Below, piece by piece: positions 9,268-17,362 of a stretch of DNA of 64,000 nt. The translations under genes were made by a program, and so were the position numbers. The notes under the pieces were generated by a model. That model worked only from the letters and a program-made list of their open reading frames with translations. It searched no databases and had not been told where the DNA came from. Numbering within the stretch: the first letter of the stretch is position 1; each line of letters starts with the position of its first letter. The DNA comes from Slackia faecicanis (GTDB lineage Bacteria > Actinomycetota > Coriobacteriia > Coriobacteriales > Eggerthellaceae): NCBI RefSeq assembly GCF_003725295.1, contig NZ_QICB01000002.1, positions 248,001 through 312,000 on the forward strand, given 5' to 3'.

Positions 9268-10338
9268 CTACAGAAACACGACGCTTGCGGCAGGCCCGCC
9301 CGTCGACGAATCGGCCTGGCCCGACGAACCCGACGAAGCGCCCGGAGGAGGCGTCTGCCCCGACGGCGCCGAACCCGACGCATCGGATGAGCCGCCCGAT
9401 GCGGAGCCCGAACCCGAAGACGAGCCCTGCCCCGACGGCGCCGAACCCTGCAAGCCGGACGAACCGGCGTCGCCCTGGCCAGGCTTCGGGGACACGGCTC
9501 CGCTCTCCGACGGAGCCGAGCCGCTCTGCTGGCCATCCGGCGAGGTTGTCTGGGAACCCTGCGCATCGGACGAACCGCCCTGCGCCGACTCCTCGTTCGA
9601 GGCGGAAGCCTGCGGTGCAGCGCCTCCCTGGTCAGACGAACCGTTCGCGCCAGAAGCCTCGCCGCCTTGAGCGGGCTCGACGGCATCCTTCGCAGGAGCG
9701 CTCAGAAGCGTCGAGGGCACGATCGGCTCAGGCTTGGCGCCCATACCCTGGCCGTCCGTCGCCAACTCGATCACCACGGCGCTCAGCGCAATCGCCAGCA
9801 GTGCGCTCAAGGCCGCCACGATCACCGCGTTGCGCTGAATCTTCGCCTTGCGGGCACGGGCGGCGCGCGAACGGGCGCGGGCCGCCTCGGCATAGGAATC
9901 GGATTTCTCGGCGCGCGCCGATGCGGGGCCTCCCTGGACGCCTGCCGATGCGTCGTCCGAAACGGCAGCGGGAATCGCGATGGTTTCGGCGGCCGAAACA
10001 TCCGCGATCGCCATCGTGGGCGCGCCGCTCACGGCATCGTCGGCCTGGGCGGCGCGACGCGACGGCGGGGCGAACGGCCCGTGATCGGGCGCCATGTCTT
10101 TAAGCTTTTCGGCCGAAGCCGAAAGAAATTTCTTGTACACCTGCGAAGCGACCGCCGACACGATCGAGCCCACGGCCACGCCGATCACCGAACCGGCGAT
10201 GCCGATGCGGGAGGCCAGAAGCATCGAGGTGACGGCCGCCAGAGCGCCCGCGAGAAGCTGGGCGATGGATATGTCGTCGAACAGGCTTCGCCAAAACGAC
10301 GTTTCGACCTTTTCGACCGCTTTCGTTCCTTCAACCAT
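9268..10338 (-). CDS. Hypothetical membrane protein with a Ser/Gly/Pro/Gln-rich C-terminal tail
   Basis: A 356-residue protein I cannot assign to a named family. Residues about 20-70 form a hydrophobic Gly/Ala-rich pair of helices (AQLLAGALAAVTSMLLASRIG and GSVIGVAVGSIVSAVAS). A charged Ala-rich segment follows, then a membrane helix at about 168-190 (VIVAALSALLAIALSAVVIEL). The last 165 residues are a disordered tail rich in S, G, A, P and Q (repeats such as GSAPSGQ, GGSSDA). The tail would lie outside the cell or in the wall if the last helix points outward. GGAGGG precedes ATG 10338. Neighbours (relQ, TatD gene) give no functional hint. Confidence 0.7.
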   Translation of the reverse strand: MVEGTKAVEKVETSFWRSLFDDISIAQLLAGALAAVTSMLLASRIGIAGSVIGVAVGSIVSAVASQVYKKFLSASAEKLKDMAPDHGPFAPPSRRAAQADDAVSGAPTMAIADVSAAETIAIPAAVSDDASAGVQGGPASARAEKSDSYAEAARARSRAARARKAKIQRNAVIVAALSALLAIALSAVVIELATDGQGMGAKPEPIVPSTLLSAPAKDAVEPAQGGEASGANGSSDQGGAAPQASASNEESAQGGSSDAQGSQTTSPDGQQSGSAPSESGAVSPKPGQGDAGSSGLQGSAPSGQGSSSGSGSASGGSSDASGSAPSGQTPPPGASSGSSGQADSSTGGPAASVVFL

Positions 10339-10479
10339 GCACCCTCCTTTCGACATCGCTTTCGCAATGACGATACGCGCCGCACGGACGCGGCGGAAGC
10401 GGCGCAGGACGCTTTCACGCAAACGTCACCTGCGCGTTACAGGATGTGCGCATTCGCTCCACGGACGCGGCGCAGGAAG

Positions 10480-11148
10480 TCAGCGCTCGTCGTCCATCGC
10501 GTGCGCGAGAATCTGCATGCGCTTCTCGACGTCTTCGATCACGCGGCTGCAATCGCGCAGCTCGTCGAAGGAATCGATGCCCCTGACCGCGTCGACCGCC
10601 TTGTATTTCAGGCCGTGCTCGAGGCTGGCCCAGAAATCCATGGCGATGGTGCGGATCTGCACCTCGACGGGCACGAGCTCCTTCTTGTCCATGAAATACA
10701 CCGGCATGCGCACGATGGCATGCAGGCTGCGGTATCCGTTGGGCTTGGGGTTGGCGATGTAGTCTTTCACCGTGACGATTTCCAGGTCGTCCTGATGCTC
10801 GAGCAGCTCGAGCAAGCCGTAGGCGTCGTCGATGTAAGAGCAGATCACGCGCACGCCCGCCACGTCGGTGAGATAGCGCTCCATGTTGGCCAGCGTGGGT
10901 TCGTGGCCGCGGCGGCGCAGCTTCTCGACGATGCTCGACGGGCTTTTCACGCGCGACTCGATGTGGTGGATCGGATTGCGGTTCTTCTTCAGGCTGAGGT
11001 CTTTATCCAAGACCTCGAAACGGACCTCCATCTGGCGCATGGCCGCCTGATACTTTTGGAGCGTCTCCCTGACCAGCATCACGTCGGCGGCGCGCTCGTC
11101 CGCGGCTTTCTCCACGGCATTGGGCTGCACGATGACCTCAGAACTCAT
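10480..11148 (-). CDS. Small alarmone synthetase, GTP pyrophosphokinase (RelQ/YjbM-like)
   Basis: A 222-residue single-domain (p)ppGpp synthetase that transfers pyrophosphate from ATP to GDP/GTP. It has the synthetase motifs RVKSPSSIVEKL, DVAGVRVICSYIDD, NPKPNGYRSLH and EVQIRTIAMDFWASLEHGLKYK. There is no HD hydrolase and no TGS/ACT region, so it makes but does not destroy the alarmone. Length matches RelQ/RelP enzymes (about 210-230). ATG 11148 follows AAGGA; the long open frame upstream is a shadow of the next gene. It lies 113 bases downstream of the ygiQ-like gene. A long RelA/SpoT enzyme must be elsewhere. Confidence 0.92.
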   Translation of the reverse strand: MSSEVIVQPNAVEKAADERAADVMLVRETLQKYQAAMRQMEVRFEVLDKDLSLKKNRNPIHHIESRVKSPSSIVEKLRRRGHEPTLANMERYLTDVAGVRVICSYIDDAYGLLELLEHQDDLEIVTVKDYIANPKPNGYRSLHAIVRMPVYFMDKKELVPVEVQIRTIAMDFWASLEHGLKYKAVDAVRGIDSFDELRDCSRVIEDVEKRMQILAHAMDDER

Positions 11149-11261
11149 AGGTCGGGTCCTTCCTCGGTATGAAACGGCGGAAACGCCGTCCTTATCCATG
11201 ATAGGCGCACATAGGCCGAAATGCAGCGATGCGTTGCCGAACCGGCATCGGCACGCCGGCG

Positions 11262-13322
11262 CTATCGACGCGACGAGCCCTTCTTCGAACGCGCAGGCGA
11301 CCCGCCCGCCGCCCCCTCGGGACGACGGCGGCTCCGTTTGGGCCCGCGGTCGTCGCGGGTATCGCGCGAATCGGTACCGGCCTTCCGGGAACGCGGTTTG
11401 CCGTCGCGCGCATCCGCCCGTTCGCTGCGCGGGCGCTGCTTGGCATCGCGCGCGCCGGAGCGGCTCTGTGCGCCCTGCTTGCCGCCGCGCTTGTCGCCCT
11501 GTCCGCCCGCCTGCTTGCCGCCGCCCTTGCGCGGGCGCACCAGGCAATGCTCGTCGAAGCCGATCAGGTCCTCGCGGCCCGCCTTGCGCAACGCCTCGAC
11601 CACCAGGTCGTAGTTCTTCGGGTCGCGGTACTGGATCAGCGCGCGCTGCAGGGCCTTCTCATGCGTGCTCTTCGGCGTGTAGACCGGCTTCATCGTGCGC
11701 GGGTCGACGCCCGTATAGTACATGCACGTCGAAATGGTGGACGGCGTGGGATAGAAGTCCTGGATCTGCTCGGGCATATAACCCAGATCGCGGCAGTATT
11801 CGGCCAGCTCGACCGCCTCTTTGAGCGTGGAACCCGGGTGCGACGACATGAGATAGGGCACCAGGTACTGCTTCTTGCCCAGGTCGGCGTTCACGCGGGC
11901 ATAGCGCTTGCGGAAGCGCTCGTAGACCTCGTTGCGCGGCTTGCCCATCACCGAAAGAACGGCGTCGGACACGTGCTCGGGCGCCACTTTGAGCTGGCCG
12001 CTCACGTGATGCTCGCACAGTTCGCGGATGAACGTGTCATCGGGATCGGCCAGCGCGTAGTCGAAACGCACGCCCGAGCGGATGAACACCTTTTTCACGC
12101 CGGGCAGCGCGCGCAGGCTGCGCAGCACGCCCAGATAGTCCTCGTGATCAACCTCGAGCTTCTTGCAGGGCTCGGGGAACAGGCAGCTTTTATGCGGGCA
12201 GGCGCCGTGCGACATCTGCTTTCGGCACGCGGGCGCGCGAAAGTTCGCCGTCGGACCGCCCACGTCGTGGATATATCCCTTGAAATCGGGGTCGTCGGCG
12301 AACAGCTTCGCCTCTTCGACCAGCGACTCCTTGCTGCGCGACTGCACGATGCGCCCCTGATGGAAGGTGAGCGCGCAAAACGAGCATTCCCCGAAACAGC
12401 CGCGGCTGCTGGCCAGGCTGAACTTCACCTCGGTGATGGCGGGCACGCCGCCTTCGGCCTCGTACATGGGATGGTAGGTGCGCGCATACGGCAGACGATA
12501 GACCGCGTCGAGCTCGCCGCGCGAAAGCGGCTTGGACGGCGGGTTCTGTACCACGTACACGCCGTGGGGATACTCCTCTACCAGACGCTTGCCGGTGAAC
12601 GGGTCGGAATTGCGGTACTGCACGCCGAAGCTTTCGGCATAGGCGAGTTTGTCCTGCTGCATGCGCTCGAACGAAGGCAGCGTCACGGCGTCGTAGACGT
12701 AGTCGAGCGAACGCGTCTTGTACACGGTGCCGTCGATGAACGTGATGTCCTCGATCGAAAGGCCGCTCGCCAGCGCGTCGGCGATCTCCACGATCGAGCG
12801 CTCCCCCATGCCGTAGGACACGATATCGGCGCCCGAATCCAGCAGGATCGAGCGCTTGAGCTTGTCGGACCAGTAATCATAGTGGGCCAGGCGGCGCAGG
12901 CTCGCCTCGATGCCGCCCACGATGATCGGCGTGTTCTTGTACGACCGGCGAATGAGGTTGCCGTACACCGCCGCGGCGTGATTGGGCCTCATGCCCGCTT
13001 TGCCGCCCGGCGAATAGGCGTCGGAGCGGCGCGGCTTCTTCGACGACGTGTAATGGTTCACCATCGAGTCCATATTGCCCGCGGATACGAGAAAGCCCAG
13101 GCGGGGTTCGCCGAACACCGAGATGCTTTCGGGGTCTTTCCAATCGGGCTGGGCGATCACGCCCACCTTGTAGCCGTTCGCCTCGAGCACGCGCGTGATG
13201 ATGGCCGCGCCGAACGACGGGTGGTCGACATAGGCATCTCCCGACACGTAGACGAAATCGACCTGGTCCCAGCCGCGCTCGCGCGCCTCTTCCATGGTGA
13301 CGGGAAGGAATTCCGCGTTCAT
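11262..13322 (-). CDS. YgiQ-family radical SAM protein with a basic low-complexity C-terminal tail
   Basis: A 686-residue protein. An N-terminal region (about 1-270) with cobalamin-binding-like character leads to a radical SAM domain holding the cluster motif CFGECSFC (CxxxCxxC; near residue 309). Later comes the YgiQ-specific region with SHPGSTLKEAVELAEYCRDLGY and DFYPTPSTISTCMYYTG. The reaction of YgiQ is not established. The last about 90 residues are a Lys/Arg/Gly/Ser/Asp-rich disordered tail (for example GGKQAGGQGDKRGGKQ) that would suit RNA or nucleic-acid contact. ATG 13322 follows AAAGGACG. It sits between the TcdA-like gene (66 bases) and relQ (113 bases). Confidence 0.88.
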   Translation of the reverse strand: MNAEFLPVTMEEARERGWDQVDFVYVSGDAYVDHPSFGAAIITRVLEANGYKVGVIAQPDWKDPESISVFGEPRLGFLVSAGNMDSMVNHYTSSKKPRRSDAYSPGGKAGMRPNHAAAVYGNLIRRSYKNTPIIVGGIEASLRRLAHYDYWSDKLKRSILLDSGADIVSYGMGERSIVEIADALASGLSIEDITFIDGTVYKTRSLDYVYDAVTLPSFERMQQDKLAYAESFGVQYRNSDPFTGKRLVEEYPHGVYVVQNPPSKPLSRGELDAVYRLPYARTYHPMYEAEGGVPAITEVKFSLASSRGCFGECSFCALTFHQGRIVQSRSKESLVEEAKLFADDPDFKGYIHDVGGPTANFRAPACRKQMSHGACPHKSCLFPEPCKKLEVDHEDYLGVLRSLRALPGVKKVFIRSGVRFDYALADPDDTFIRELCEHHVSGQLKVAPEHVSDAVLSVMGKPRNEVYERFRKRYARVNADLGKKQYLVPYLMSSHPGSTLKEAVELAEYCRDLGYMPEQIQDFYPTPSTISTCMYYTGVDPRTMKPVYTPKSTHEKALQRALIQYRDPKNYDLVVEALRKAGREDLIGFDEHCLVRPRKGGGKQAGGQGDKRGGKQGAQSRSGARDAKQRPRSERADARDGKPRSRKAGTDSRDTRDDRGPKRSRRRPEGAAGGSPARSKKGSSRR

Positions 13323-13388
13323 TTCACGTCCTTTCGCAAGAAGGAGAACAGACAAGGCGTCGCGCTTCGGCGAGGCGGCGCGGGCGGG

Positions 13389-14165
13389 CTATTCGATGCC
13401 CACGATGGATTTGATCACGTCGCCCGCGATCATCTGGCCCATGATCGGCGGCATGAACGAGAACGTGCCCAGCTCGGTGCGCTCCCTGCGCAGCGCGCCT
13501 TCCGCCGCGGCCACGGCGATGGGCTGCTCGGCCGAATACAGCACGCGCATATGCTCGATGCCGCGCTTGCGCGCCTGCTTGCGCACCGCGCGGCACAAGG
13601 GGCACGTCCGCGTGTCATAGATGTCGGCGAAGCGGAGCTCTTCGGGATAGCGCTTATTCGCCGCGCCCATGCTGCCCACGTAGGCGATGCCCTTCTGCTG
13701 CGCATAGGCGGCCAGTGCGAGCTTGGTGGTCACGGTATCGAGCGCGTCCACGATGTAGTCGACCGAATCGTCGATGAATTCGCCGACGCGGTCCTCGGTG
13801 ACGAAGGCGTCGTGGGCCGTCACGCGGGCATGAGGGGAAATGTCGCGCACCATGGCGGCCATGACCTCGGCCTTCCTACGGCCGATCGTGCTGTAGAACG
13901 CGAGCGCCTGGCGGTTGATGTTGCTTTCCTCCACCTCGTCGCGATCGATCAGCACGAGCGAGCCCACGCCCGCGCGGGCCAAAGCCTCCGCGCAGCTCGA
14001 CCCCACGCCGCCCAGGCCGAACACCGCCACCGTGGCATTCTCCAGGCGCTCGACGCCTTCGGCCCCGACCACGCGGGCGGTGCGGCTCGTGCGCGCATCC
14101 CCCGCCTCGGACGTACGCTGCCCGGCGCCTGCCGCGCATTCGTCTTGACGCAGATCGACCTGCAT
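13389..14165 (-). CDS. tcdA: ThiF-family E1-like enzyme, probable tRNA threonylcarbamoyladenosine dehydratase
   Basis: A 258-residue adenylating enzyme. The nucleotide-binding loop VFGLGGVGSSCAEALARAGVG lies at about 45-65, followed by LIDRDEVEESNINRQ, the ThiF/MoeB/UBA1 signature. C-terminal features (a CPLC motif and an RKRGI stretch) and length fit TcdA/CsdL, which cyclises t6A37 to ct6A in tRNAs decoding ANN codons. TcdA usually works with CsdA/CsdE; they are not adjacent. A ThiF or MoeB role is less likely without thi or moa neighbours. GGAGGG precedes ATG 14165. It is the first gene of a minus-strand run that continues with ygiQ. Confidence 0.82.
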   Translation of the reverse strand: MQVDLRQDECAAGAGQRTSEAGDARTSRTARVVGAEGVERLENATVAVFGLGGVGSSCAEALARAGVGSLVLIDRDEVEESNINRQALAFYSTIGRRKAEVMAAMVRDISPHARVTAHDAFVTEDRVGEFIDDSVDYIVDALDTVTTKLALAAYAQQKGIAYVGSMGAANKRYPEELRFADIYDTRTCPLCRAVRKQARKRGIEHMRVLYSAEQPIAVAAAEGALRRERTELGTFSFMPPIMGQMIAGDVIKSIVGIE

Positions 14166-14393
14166 GCCGATACCCTCCTTGAAAGCATGCCGCACCGGGA
14201 CGCATGGGCCGAAGCGAAATCGACGAAACCCCGACAATGGCATTTCTTTACGATGTATAGATATAAATTCCTCGCACGGATGCCGGCCACACGCTCAAGC
14301 GAGCCGCGTCAAAGGGCCGTACCAGGTCGATGCATCATAGCGTAGGCGGCGCCGCACACGGCGGCGCATTCGCCCGTCGGCGCAAAAGCGCAC

Positions 14394-14420
14394 GAAAAAG
14401 CCCGGCGTGAGCCGGGCTTC
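14394..14420 (-). terminator. Intrinsic terminator of the Ala-rich lipoprotein gene
   Basis: On the minus strand an AGCCCGGC/GCCGGGCT stem with a four-base loop is followed by TTTTT. Confidence 0.85.
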
Positions 14421-14452
14421 AAGATGCGGTGGATGAAAGGCCGCAGGCAGAA

Positions 14453-15088
14453 TTACTCCTGGGGCTGCTCTTCGGCAGGCTGCTCGCCCTGAGCCTCGGA
14501 GGCTTCGTCTTTGGCGGGAGCTTCGCCGCCTGCGAGTTCGGCCACCATAGAGTCGGCCTTGGCCAGATGCGCCATGCCGCTATCGTAGCGGGCCTGGATA
14601 TTCGCCACCTGGGACGCGAACGTCTCGGTATCGACGGTCGGCGCGGGAGCCTGGTTCCTGCTCGAAGTCTGCGTGCTGCCCTTGCTTGCCGCGGCGGCGT
14701 CGGCGGAGCTCTGAAGCGCCGCATAAGCCTCGATGTATTCGGACAGGGCGGCGGTCAGGTCGTTCACGCCGGCCTTGTATTCCTCGTGCACCTGGGCCAG
14801 CGGCTCGGGGGCGGTCATCTCGGAGATCTTCTCGAGCTTTTTGGCCGCGTCGGACGCCGACAGGCGCATGGCGGCAAGATCGCCCTCGGAAACCGCCGCG
14901 TTGAACGACGAAAGCGAATCGGCCGCTTCGGCGCTGATGGTGTTGACGGAGGCCATGTATTCGCGGTTCAACTGGGCGGGCGACTTCTGCTGGCCGTCGC
15001 CGCCGCAGGACGCGAGGACGAAGCTCAACAGGACGGCCGCGGCCGCGCAGGCGAAAACGCGAGACATTCGTTTCATAGACATATGCAT
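14453..15088 (-). CDS. Hypothetical Ala-rich lipoprotein
   Basis: A 211-residue secreted lipoprotein. The N-terminus is basic (MHMSMKRMSR), followed by a hydrophobic stretch and a lipobox ending LASC (Cys at about residue 26), then a GGDG linker. The mature part is rich in Ala, Glu and Ser and looks mostly helical, perhaps coiled coil (residues 40-115). The C-terminus is an acidic disordered tail (EAQGEQPAEEQPQE). I recognise no named domain. AAAGGG 5 bases before ATG 15088 favours that start over two close in-frame ATGs. It is monocistronic, between terminators. Confidence 0.75.
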   Translation of the reverse strand: MHMSMKRMSRVFACAAAAVLLSFVLASCGGDGQQKSPAQLNREYMASVNTISAEAADSLSSFNAAVSEGDLAAMRLSASDAAKKLEKISEMTAPEPLAQVHEEYKAGVNDLTAALSEYIEAYAALQSSADAAAASKGSTQTSSRNQAPAPTVDTETFASQVANIQARYDSGMAHLAKADSMVAELAGGEAPAKDEASEAQGEQPAEEQPQE

Positions 15089-15124
15089 CGGAACCCTTTC
15101 ATAGTGCCGTGAAACCGCACTATA

Positions 15125-15158
15125 CCAAAAAGAAGGCGGCGCCCCGAGGCGCCGCCGG
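15125..15158 (-). terminator. Intrinsic terminator of argR
   Basis: A GGCGGCGCC/GGCGCCGCC stem with a four-base loop is followed on the minus strand by TTCTTTTTGG. Confidence 0.8.
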
Positions 15159-15228
15159 TATTTCCACACGAGGTTGACGAGCCGTTACATCGAAAAATAT
15201 ACGGCGCGGACCTCGGACGGACACGCAG

Positions 15229-15660
15229 CTACTGATGGTCCTGCAGGTGACGGATGACTTCCGCCACGCCCTGGGCCTCGATCGAACTGCGGCACATGAC
15301 GAAGATGGTATCGTCTCCCGCCAAGGTTCCCGCAACGCCTTTGAGCTGCGCCGCATCGAGCGCCACCGCCACGCCGCTCGCGATGCCCGAAGGCGTGCGC
15401 ACGACCAGGAAGTTGTTCACGATTTCGATGCCCTCGACAAGCTCGCCGACCATGCGCTGGAGGCGCAGGTCTTCCGGAAGCACGTAGTAGCCGTCCCTCG
15501 ACTTCGCCAGGCCCATGCCGGCGATGTCGCGCGACACGGTGGCCTGCGTGCAATCGTAGCCTTCGGAGCGCAGCTGCTCGACAAGGTCGCGCTGCGTCTT
15601 GATATTGCCGCGGCGGATGATTTCTCTGATCACGTCGTGGCGCACTGCTCGCTTCGTCAT
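15229..15660 (-). CDS. argR: Arginine repressor ArgR
   Basis: A 143-residue transcription factor. The N-terminal winged helix-turn-helix (about 1-70) contains QRDLVEQLRSEGYDCTQATVSRDI. The C-terminal domain (about 75-143) carries the arginine-binding and hexamer motif GTLAGDDTIFV. In this family the arginine-bound hexamer represses arginine synthesis and activates catabolism. ATG 15660 follows GAGGGGAGAATT. An ARG-box-like sequence lies about 80 bases upstream, which suggests autoregulation. No arginine genes are adjacent, so it acts in trans. A terminator follows. Confidence 0.95.
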   Translation of the reverse strand: MTKRAVRHDVIREIIRRGNIKTQRDLVEQLRSEGYDCTQATVSRDIAGMGLAKSRDGYYVLPEDLRLQRMVGELVEGIEIVNNFLVVRTPSGIASGVAVALDAAQLKGVAGTLAGDDTIFVMCRSSIEAQGVAEVIRHLQDHQ

Positions 15661-15741
15661 AATTCTCCCCTCGATTTTATGCAAAGCATTGGAATGCGAA
15701 ACGAATCCAACAAGATTCATCAACGAGAAAATACAGGACGA

Positions 15742-15813
15742 TGCATTAATTTTCAAGCAGTATTCATGCAGGCGCGCTTTATGTCATCGAATCGTAGCAT
15801 ATATGAATATTCA
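15742..15813. promoter_or_regulatory. Candidate ARG boxes between argR and the glutamate-cysteine ligase gene
   Basis: TGCATTAATTTTCA (15742-15755) matches the ArgR half-site pattern TGAAT-N4-ATTCA at eight of ten conserved positions. A second site, TGAATATTCA (15804-15813), is a perfect 10-bp palindrome made of both half-sites without the spacer. The block is far more AT-rich than its surroundings. Confidence 0.45.
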
Positions 15814-15929
15814 TCGAAGAGTCTTCCGTCAACGGGCCGGTGACGGGTCTGTGATGCCTCTGCTCCCCGCATCGCATCGCAGCCGCGCGTGCGATACCAT
15901 GAGCCGAAAAACCCGATCGAGGAGCAACC

Positions 15930-17213
15930 ATGAACGCATCCGACATCTTTTCGGCCCGCCGCATGCCGCACGACGAACAGCCTGCCCGCGCTCGCAACAA
16001 AGCGGCCCTCGTGTCCTATTTCAAAGAAGGCGCGGTGGCCGACCCGCGTGAGATCGGCATCGAACTCGAGCATTTCCTCGTAGACGGAACAGGCGAGCCG
16101 CTCTCGTACAGCCAGCCGCACGGCGTGCGCGACGTGCTGGAAACCCTGTCCGAGCGCTACCCCGACGTCACCGTGCATGACGGCGACCTTTTAGGCGTGG
16201 CCAAGCCCTCGATGAACGTGACCATCGAACCCGCCGCCCAGCTGGAGCTTTCCGCCGGCCCCTTCGGCTCGCTCGACACGGCGCGCCGCATCTTCGACGA
16301 ATTCGAGGCAGATGTCGCAGACGCGCTGCAGCCCGTCTGCGGGCGCGCGCTCGCCATCGGATACGACCCCTCGGGCCGCGCTGCAGACAAAGAGCTCATC
16401 CCCAAGGCGCGCTACGCCTATATGAACGAATACCTCTCGGCCATCTCGCCCTGGGGGCCGCGCATGATGCGCGGCAGCGCTTCAACGCAGGTGTCGATCG
16501 ACTACCGCGACGAAGCGGACTGCATCGCCAAGATGCGCATCGCATCGGTGCTCACGCCGCTGTTCGCGCTGATCTGCGACAACGCGGCCGTCTTCGAAGG
16601 CGGCCCGCGCCCGCATGCCTGCATGCGCACCGAAGTGTGGAAATACTGCGACCCCGACCGCTGCAACACGGTTCCGGGCCTTTTGGACGCTCCGTTCGGC
16701 TTCGAAGACTACGCCGACTACATCTTGGACACGCCCGCGATCGTACGCATGGACGAGCACGGCGAAGCGCATTACGATTCCAGACCCTTCGGCGAAATCC
16801 ACGCCGAAACCCCCATGACGCGCGCCGACGTGGAACATGCCCTTTCTATGGTGTTCCCCGACGTGCGACTGAAATCCTACGTCGAGATCCGCCCCGCCGA
16901 CTCCATGCCCGTGCCCTACGCGATCGCTTACGCGGCGCTGATCAAGGGCCTGTTCTATGACGACGAAAACCTCGCGGCGCTCGAAGAGGCCTGCATGCAA
17001 ATCGGCGTCAGAGACGTCTGGCGCGCCAAGGAGGCGGTCATGCGCTACGGCTATCGCGCCCATGTGTACGGACGCGAAGCGGCCCTGATCGCCGACGAGC
17101 TGTTCGACATGGCGCGCAAAGGCCTCGCCGCGATCGCGCCGCACGAGAAAGCCCTCCTCGATCCGTTGGCCGCGCTCGTCGCCGCACGCGCCACGCTAGC
17201 CGACATCTCCTAG
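15930..17213 (+). CDS. Glutamate-cysteine ligase (GCS2 type)
   Basis: A 427-residue ATP-dependent ligase predicted to join glutamate and cysteine into gamma-glutamylcysteine. Family features are IGIELEHFLVD near residue 42, an acidic DGDLLGV segment, TIEPAAQLELSAGP (about 92-105), the metal and substrate motif MMRGSASTQVSID (about 180-192), and VEIRPADSMP near 315. This is the plant/actinobacterial-type ligase related to EgtA. No gshB is next to it, so the product may be gamma-glutamylcysteine itself. GAGGAGC precedes the ATG. The gene is divergent from argR and ends in a strong hairpin. Confidence 0.87.
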   Translation: MNASDIFSARRMPHDEQPARARNKAALVSYFKEGAVADPREIGIELEHFLVDGTGEPLSYSQPHGVRDVLETLSERYPDVTVHDGDLLGVAKPSMNVTIEPAAQLELSAGPFGSLDTARRIFDEFEADVADALQPVCGRALAIGYDPSGRAADKELIPKARYAYMNEYLSAISPWGPRMMRGSASTQVSIDYRDEADCIAKMRIASVLTPLFALICDNAAVFEGGPRPHACMRTEVWKYCDPDRCNTVPGLLDAPFGFEDYADYILDTPAIVRMDEHGEAHYDSRPFGEIHAETPMTRADVEHALSMVFPDVRLKSYVEIRPADSMPVPYAIAYAALIKGLFYDDENLAALEEACMQIGVRDVWRAKEAVMRYGYRAHVYGREAALIADELFDMARKGLAAIAPHEKALLDPLAALVAARATLADIS

Positions 17214-17272
17214 CACCGAAACGCGTCGGGCAGCCGAAGCCGGCGCGCCGAAAAGCCTCCCTTTTACGCACG

Positions 17273-17306
17273 AAAGCCCCGACGGCGCCGGCCATCGGGG
17301 CTTTTC
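17273..17306 (+). terminator. Terminator of the glutamate-cysteine ligase gene
   Basis: AAAGCCCCGA (17273-17282) pairs with TCGGGGCTTT (17295-17304); the stem runs into TTTTCTC. Confidence 0.85.
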
Positions 17307-17316
17307 TCATGCGACC

Positions 17317-17347
17317 GTTACGCCCGAGCGGCAGGCTCGGGCGTAAC
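17317..17347 (-). terminator. Terminator of pheST
   Basis: A 13-bp perfect stem (17317-17329 with 17335-17347) with a five-base loop lies just downstream of the pheT stop. A clear T tract is missing. Confidence 0.6.
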
Positions 17348-17362
17348 GAATGCAGCCATTTC

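Noticed and set aside
7080-10103. A 1007-codon plus-strand open frame
   Set aside because: It lies opposite cysE, TatD and the low-complexity gene, is extremely Arg/Pro/Ala-rich, and has no domain or ribosome site.
11229-14345. A 1038-codon plus-strand open frame
   Set aside because: It is the complement of the YgiQ and TcdA genes, whose motifs are clear; the frame has no recognisable protein.
14340-14452. Attachment site or mobile element remnant in the gaps between operons
   Set aside because: No integrase, transposase, terminal repeat or tRNA gene occurs anywhere in the window; composition does not shift.
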